From NCBI GenBank assembly GCA_030704615.1, contig CM060734.1:33930042-33994041 (forward strand): a stretch of 64,000 nucleotides of DNA, read 5' to 3'. Position 1 is the first letter of the stretch; the number at the start of each line of letters is the position of its first letter. Below the pieces are notes generated by a model that was not told where the DNA came from, searched no databases, and saw only the letters and a program-made list of their open reading frames with translations. Below, one piece after another: positions 59,430 through 64,000 of this stretch. The position numbers and the translations under genes are program-made. The stretch is from Takakia lepidozioides (Eukaryota > Streptophyta > Takakiopsida > Takakiales > Takakiaceae).

Positions 59430-59450
59430 AAGAATGGCTTCCCAGGCCTT
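59430..59450 (-). promoter_or_regulatory. TATA-like box of the RING gene
   Basis: On the minus strand GGCTTATAAGGCC lies between the right array and the RING gene start, with ATGAATAG about 70 nt upstream. At the left end the same pair (ATGAATAG, then TATATAAGG) occurs about 50 nt apart, so the promoters mirror each other. Confidence 0.4.
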
Positions 59451-59512
59451 ATAAGCCCCCCCTCCACACTCGGGGCGCGCGCTGTCATCATGACTGCGCA
59501 CGCTATTCATAG

Positions 59513-59790
59513 CTGCAACCGCCAGCAGGGGTGGTCGTATCTTTTTTTCTTTTCTTTATTATGTGCGACCACCAGCAGGGGGGTGGTCGCAGATTTGTTT
59601 ATGTTTTTTAATGGGTGCGACCACCAGCAGGGGGGTGGTCGCAGATTTTTTTATTTTTTTTAATGGGTGCGACCACCAGTAGGAGGGTGGTCGCAGTTTT
59701 TTTTTTTTTTTTTATCAGCAGGGAGGTGTGGTCGCATATATATATATATATATATATATTTTAATAGGCGCGACCATCAGCGGGGGCTGC
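59513..59790. repeat. Right hairpin array, three to four good units and degenerate ends
   Basis: Units at 59513, 59562, 59614 and 59665 (GTGCGACCACCAGCAGG-GGGGTGGTCGCA), with partial ones at 59718 and 59766. Spacing is 49-53 bp, matching the left array. An (AT)n tract interrupts at 59738-59759. Confidence 0.88.
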
Positions 59791-59794
59791 TATT

Positions 59795-60244
59795 TCATGA
59801 GCCATGAGCTATGAGCGGCATGAGCCATGAGCAGAGTCGTAAGTGTGGAAAAAAACATGAGCAGCACTATTTTCCGGAAATGAGTGTCCGCGGGAATAGG
59901 GTTTAGGGTGCCACGGTCATAGGGGGAGAAGGACCTCCCGATGAAGGAGGTTCGGCAATGTTATTTAGAATTATATATTGAAAGGCAATGTTTCGCGAAT
60001 GGAAGGGTGGTACTGCTCTGTACAATGGGGGCCCATTTCAGCCTACCAGCCACTTGGAAAATCCACCCTCACTCCCAATCCCAAACGAAATGAGCAATGA
60101 CGCATTCTCGGAACGATGGACACAGAATAGAATAAAAAGAGGGCACAATGAGGTTTTTATTGATCCACATGAATTGCATTTGAAGCACGTCTACTGTGCT
60201 GATTGTGCAATCAAATCTTTAGCCCTGTGCCTACTGAATACAAG
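59795..60244. other. Stretch without a recognised gene
   Basis: Starts with a run of ATGAGC/CATGAGC repeats (59797-59830) and then unique DNA. The 100-aa frame at 59988-60290 has no family motif. Confidence 0.4.
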
Positions 60245-61221
60245 TCACGTTGTCAATGGGACTTCGACTGCTCCCAGAACTAGCTCATGAGTCATGGGGC
60301 TCCTCCAGGTAAAGTCGATTGCAGCCGTTGTACTGCCCCTAGTGATGTTCACCACAATGTCCTGCCCTTCAATCATACCACCATCGAATATGGAAATCTT
60401 CACGTTTTCGTCGTCCACACCAATGCGAATGTCCCCATACAAGGGAGAAGAGGAGCGCACTCCTTCAGGAGAATAGGTCTCTCCGATGGAGTCCACCCAC
60501 GTCCAGTGGTAGCAGTTCCACCGCAACAGCATAGCAGTGCGCCTTCTTCTGCATGGGTGACCGTCGTAGCTGGGAAAATCGGAATCGAGGATGCGCAGGA
60601 GCCACGGACTCCTCAGACCAAGATCGTCACCCCGCTCGAAGGCGTAGTGGCCTAGGATATACTCAAAAGCCACCAATGTTTCCACAATCGAACCAATATC
60701 TTCTCTATAATCTGTGTACCAGATAACAATGTCTCCCGATGTGGCCGAATACATTGCATAATCGATGCCTCCAAATGGGCAGTCGTCCCGGTTCCGGAAG
60801 CACGGCATCATTGCAAAGGAGGACCTGAGGACGACTTGGATGCCGATGACAATGACCTTGCGGACAGCTACGAAGCCCTTAGATTTTGAAAATGATGCAA
60901 AGCGGAAGAGCAGTCCGGCCTCCAATAATGGAGCATCTGGGTCCCACGTACCCACCGACGGAGGTGGAACGTGTTCATCACGCCAGCGGTGGATGAACCC
61001 ATACATCTTTCTCATCAACAAGTTATAGTTTGAGATCTGCCACCGAAGTCCATCCCCCGGATGGAAATTCGGCGCCGCATTTACATCGAAGAGGGGATGG
61101 ACTTCGTCGTGTCCAGTGGCTATCGGCCCACCTGGCAGTGACTGTCCATAGTTTGCATGGCAGGGTAGGAAACTGAAACGGCTACATTCATGCAGCAGCC
61201 AATCTTCATCGGTCCAGGATC
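60245..61221 (-). CDS. Hypothetical protein, unknown family (paralogue A)
   Basis: Open on the minus strand from above 61221 to TGA/TAA-terminated PLTT at 60245, over 320 codons. The first ATG in frame is at 61021 (MRKMYGFIHRW), but conserved-looking sequence continues upstream (SWTDEDWLLHECSRFSFLPC) to a good splice acceptor (CCCCCCTACAG) at 61222, so an upstream exon is likely. Landmarks: MPCFRNRDDCPFGGIDYAMY, SGDIVIWYTDYREDIGSIVE, YAFERGDDLG...SPWLLRIL, HELVLGAVEVPL. No family is recognised and no membrane segments are obvious. A truncated paralogue lies head to head at 61.3 kb. Confidence 0.55.
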
Positions 61222-61304
61222 CTGTAGGGGGGAAATTTAAATGTGCCCTGGAGTGTTTGTGAGGAATTGCAGCGTTAGCTTGAACTTTTTCCAGCCACCG
61301 CGCT

Positions 61305-61731
61305 GCTCCTCCTCCATCCGGGAGCTGCTGTCATTGAGCGTACTCCGCTACTCTTTTTCAAGGATGCCGTGCCGCCGAAATCCAGCCGACTGCCCTTATC
61401 ATGGCCACGATTATGCTATGTTCAAACCAGAATCAGGAGACATCATTGTCTGGCTCTCTGTTTTCACAGACGCTGCTGGAATCAAGCAAGAGTCTTTGCG
61501 CGCAATGGAGTATCTGGAGGGCTATTACCGCTTTGAGCGAGGTGAGGGCGAGGGTCAATGCGGTCCGTGGGTCCTGAAAATTGTTGACTTCGATATACCA
61601 AGCTGGAAAGGGATATGACATTGTCGTCGGCTCCAGCAAGGGCAGCAGAACGACCGAATTGCAGTTTACCTCAAAGTGCCGCAGCAGTAATGAGCTTGTT
61701 TTGAGGGGTATCGAAGTTCCGTCGACTTGGT
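61305..61731 (+). pseudogene. Truncated paralogue B of the same unknown family
   Basis: LRYSFSRMPCRRNPADCPYH, SGDIIVWLSVFTDAAGIKQE, AMEYLEGYYRFERGEGEGQC and SELVLRGIEVPSTW-type segments (last two in successive frames) align with paralogue A in order. The N-terminal half is missing because the inverted copy A begins here. A central block (A: the stretch after PSYDGH to before GQDIVV) is deleted, and the frame changes at about 61615. Confidence 0.65.
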
Positions 61732-61979
61732 GAAGCCCATGTAGAAGGAGGAAGGGCTTAGTTTTGTCTGCAGTTGGTAAATGTGAGACATCGTGTCCGA
61801 TCAATAAACCCATCGTACCTCACTTCTGTATGATTGTGTTTCATTCTGTTGAATAACTGTCGGAATTGGCCCACTGTTTACAATTTGATGTCTCATTTCT
61901 ACAATTTGTCTGTTCGGATGAATATACCAGAGTAACTGGTATGAGAGTCATGTGTCAAGAATATACCAGAGTAACGCCA

Positions 61980-62690
61980 TGTTGGACATTGAAATGCGGC
62001 ACCGCATTCCAATGTCCGACATGGAAATGCGGTGCATCATTTCCGTCCAGGTACACGAAATACCAACACGGGTCTATAAATTGGACAGACAACGAGGTTG
62101 GCATTGCAAATGCGGCGACGCATTTCCAGCTTGGCAATGGAAACTTCTTTTTGGACAAGGGAATGCGGTGCCGCATTTCCGTCCAACACTTCGAAAAGTG
62201 TGACATTTCCGACTAGCGCGATGGAATGCGTTACCGCATTTCCGTGAGAGGGTCTGCAAATGGACAAATTGCGATGTCCGTTCTGGAAATGCGACGCCGC
62301 ATTTCCATGTCCGTCATCGATTTTTTTTTTACAATGGAATGCGGTGCCAATTTTTGCTGATGGGCCTGCAGTTCGAACAACAACCATCCCCAATATGGAA
62401 ATGCGGCACCGCATTTCCAATTCCGCCATCTCGACCTCCTTGTTCGACCTCTGTAAGCGTGGTGGCATCCCTGCAATGAGCGGGAGAGGCCAAAACTGGC
62501 GTGTGGACAAAGGAAATTTTGGAAATGCGGCACCGCATTTCCAATCGGCCGATTACTTTTTACTATGCCAACATTGAAATGGAAAATTTAGTCCCTCCCC
62601 TGTTTTGGAAATGCGGTGCCGCATTTCCAAAAGAGGTTTTTAGAGTTGCCAAAATTTTGGAAATGCGGTGCCCCATTTCTGATTTTGGGA
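61980..62690. repeat. Array of GGAAATGCGG-YR-CCGCATTTCC palindromes
   Basis: About ten copies in 0.7 kb, at irregular spacing. Good ones are at 62110, 62160, 62287, 62397, 62520, 62607 and 62658. The copy at 61980-62030 extends to a palindrome of nearly 48 bp (CCATGTTGGACATTG...CAATGTCCGACATGG), with 21 of 23 arm positions matching. The central dinucleotide is CA in some copies and TG in others. All long frames here are repeat translations. Confidence 0.88.
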
Positions 62691-62816
62691 GCGTTGTGGT
62701 TTGGGCGATTGTGTGGCTGGAATGCACACTGGAGAGGGGTCACGAATGTCGGGGAGAATTTCCTTTATATACTCTGGAAGAGAATTTACATTTACAGAGA
62801 CTTCATTAAAATTCTA

Positions 62817-63952
62817 TTAATCTTGAAAATCATCCGAATCCTCATCCTGTTCTAGACTGTCCTGCTCCGCCTCCACCCCCTCATTGCCTTTCTCATCTCC
62901 AGCGGACTGCTCATTGGCCAGGCTTTCGAAAATCCCATCTTCCCCTTGCGGAACTATCCATCTCACCTCCGTTGGGTCGTCTTCCTCCCTGTCTGCGTCG
63001 CTCTCATCCGCTGAATCACATATGTACTTTCGTACACGTCTACCTGTCTGAGCTGCTGCCAACTCTTTCCTTATCCTTCTGTCTTCCCTAGCCCTCTCCA
63101 AAATCTGCTCTACTTTATTGGGATTCTCACTTCTTCTAATCGCTGTATTTGCGAGTTTAGCTGCATAACTAGGAAGGGAGTAGTCCCTCACCGGGCTCGT
63201 CATGAAGTCGGCCCTCGCAAAGAACGGGACATTCTTCCTGGCAGGAAGTGTAGGCCCTACATGTTTCGACCCGGACCCTGCAATCCTGCACATGACAATC
63301 ATCAACGAGACTAATGAGAACCACAGTCCGGAAATTCGTTTGACAAAAATGACCCAGAAGGCTTTGCAAACTTACAATGTTTGCACTCACTCGTATTCCG
63401 GGTTCTCCTCCGCATCAATGTCCACTGTGTCTTCCTCGGACTCCGACGAATCTGAGGAGACTTCCGCTCTGTTGGGAGCCTTAACATTCCGTTGCAGCCC
63501 TTCCAGATGGGATCCCCACACGGATGAATCCTCCTCGTAGGCAAAGAGGTGCCGGTCGGAAAACCGCCCAGCCCACATTGAGGCACCAGTTACAATGCCA
63601 TCCACACATTACAACATGGCGCTTCAGATGTTGCGAACTACATCCTAACGAGAATTTGCAAAACAGCATAGATCAAGATTCTGCATACCTGTCCCACAGA
63701 TGAGGTCGAGCACTGTGCCCTCCACGTCTGTGCATGTCTCCATAATTGTTTGAATGAAGGCAGGGCTTCGAGTCCGTGAGTACCGCAGGGTTCCGTTGAA
63801 GTGAGGCTATGAGGGAGAAGTTCCTTGGGAACGTTGTTGAACAGAACGTTGTAATCGAGGGGGTCGCATTTCGGGTCAACCTTTCCTCCCTCCTTCTGGA
63901 AAGCAAAGGTGGAGTTCTCCTTCACAAAGCAGTATGCATCGAACTGCTTCGT
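62817..63952 (-). CDS. Spliced gene for an acidic protein, 5' end outside the window
   Basis: Three exons on the minus strand: 63952-63689 (acceptor GTATGCAG before it), 63533-63391 (acceptor TACGAG, least sure) and 63285-62817 (stop at 62817). Introns are GT-AG (GTATGC, then GTGAGT...ATGTGCAG). Phases fit: 264 nt, then 143 nt (47 codons plus 2), joining as NPEYE-IAGSGSKHVGPT. The C-terminal part is basic then strongly acidic (ADREEDDPTEVRW...EQDEDSDDFQD). No family is recognised. The upstream intron contains a palindrome of the 62-kb family (63984-64000). Confidence 0.55.
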
Positions 63953-63983
63953 CTGCATACACAGGGGGGAACGATTAGAAATC

Positions 63984-64000
63984 GAATGCGGCACCGCATT
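63984..64000. repeat. Palindrome of the GGAAATGCGG family at the window edge
   Basis: GAATGCGGCACCGCATT matches the core of the array at 61.98-62.69 kb. A second array may continue beyond the window. Confidence 0.6.

Larger units (their letters stand above)
50545..59795. mobile_element. Candidate novel element: hairpin arrays enclosing inward-facing kinase and RING genes
   Basis: A 9.25 kb unit. Each end has an array of units of about 51 bp built on TGCGACCACC-N5/6-GGTGGTCGCA (left 50742-51205, right 59513-59790). The spacer sequences are the same, so the arrays are direct repeats. Inside each array a TATA-like box (left GTATATAAGG near 51278; right, on the minus strand, CTTATAAGG near 59440) precedes an inward gene: a kinase-like gene (+) and a RING-H2 gene (-). 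The centre is tandem-repeat DNA. No transposase, integrase or target duplication was seen, so mobility is inferred from the matching ends and from related modules at 33.6-37.2 kb. Confidence 0.45.

Noticed and set aside
50545-59795. LTR retrotransposon
   Set aside because: The direct terminal arrays could suggest LTRs, but there is no gag, RT, integrase, primer-binding site or polypurine tract, and the genes face each other.
61866-62855. Several 80-157 aa frames on both strands
   Set aside because: All follow the palindrome repeats (KCGAAFP, GNAAPHF and similar) and share no conserved protein signature.

Overview
The window is nuclear DNA of a land plant. It carries one intact plant gene with 12 coding exons and canonical GT-AG introns, PPR-type organelle RNA-editing-factor sequence, and plant-type L1-like LINEs, hAT MITEs, Ty3/gypsy remnants and SINE-like sequences. 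Repeat content and gene style suggest a large, repeat-rich genome, perhaps of a seed-free plant (lycophyte, fern or bryophyte). The species cannot be fixed from the sequence alone.

Layout. 1-2.0 kb: leader-like sequence with an unassigned small gene fragment. 2.1-10.6 kb: a complete minus-strand sulfate transporter (SULTR3-like, STAS domain, 671 aa), with a truncated LINE in intron 10 and a solo LINE 3' end in intron 4. 11.5-20.6 kb: intergenic DNA filled with MITEs, a 1.06 kb foldback element, two of three hAT-type non-autonomous elements with 8-bp target duplications, hairpin sequences and short tandem repeats. 20.66-28.9 kb: a decayed full-length L1-like LINE (gag-like ORF1 with zinc knuckle, endonuclease, RT, zf-RVT tail), followed by the third hAT element (28,976-29,480). 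29.9-33.3 kb: Ty3/gypsy pol remnants on opposite strands. 33.6-37.2 kb: two hairpin-repeat modules bracketing a lone open frame and a BED-finger relic. 37-41 kb: AT-rich DNA with a GC-rich minisatellite. 41.05-44.73 kb: a broken PPR gene between 50-bp inverted repeats. 44.8-50.5 kb: a second LINE type with RNase H and a chromodomain-like segment.

The most unusual part is 50.5-64 kb. Between 50.55 and 59.79 kb lies a compartment with, at each end, an array of about 51-bp units, each unit being a hairpin-like inverted repeat (TGCGACCACC...GGTGGTCGCA). Just inside each array is a TATA-like promoter driving a gene inward: a divergent protein kinase from the left, and a long RING-H2 protein from the right. 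Kilobase-scale tandem repeats lie between them. Both genes are broken here. From 60.2 to 64 kb come a head-to-head inverted pair of unknown paralogues and a spliced acidic-protein gene, associated with a second palindrome family (GGAAATGCGG-YR-CCGCATTTCC). I read the 50.5-59.8 kb compartment as a candidate undescribed mobile element or gene cassette. That mobility is inference: no transposase or target duplication was found. Apart from the sulfate transporter, the edge gene at 62.8-63.95 kb and perhaps the 60.2 kb gene, nothing here looks like an intact host gene.
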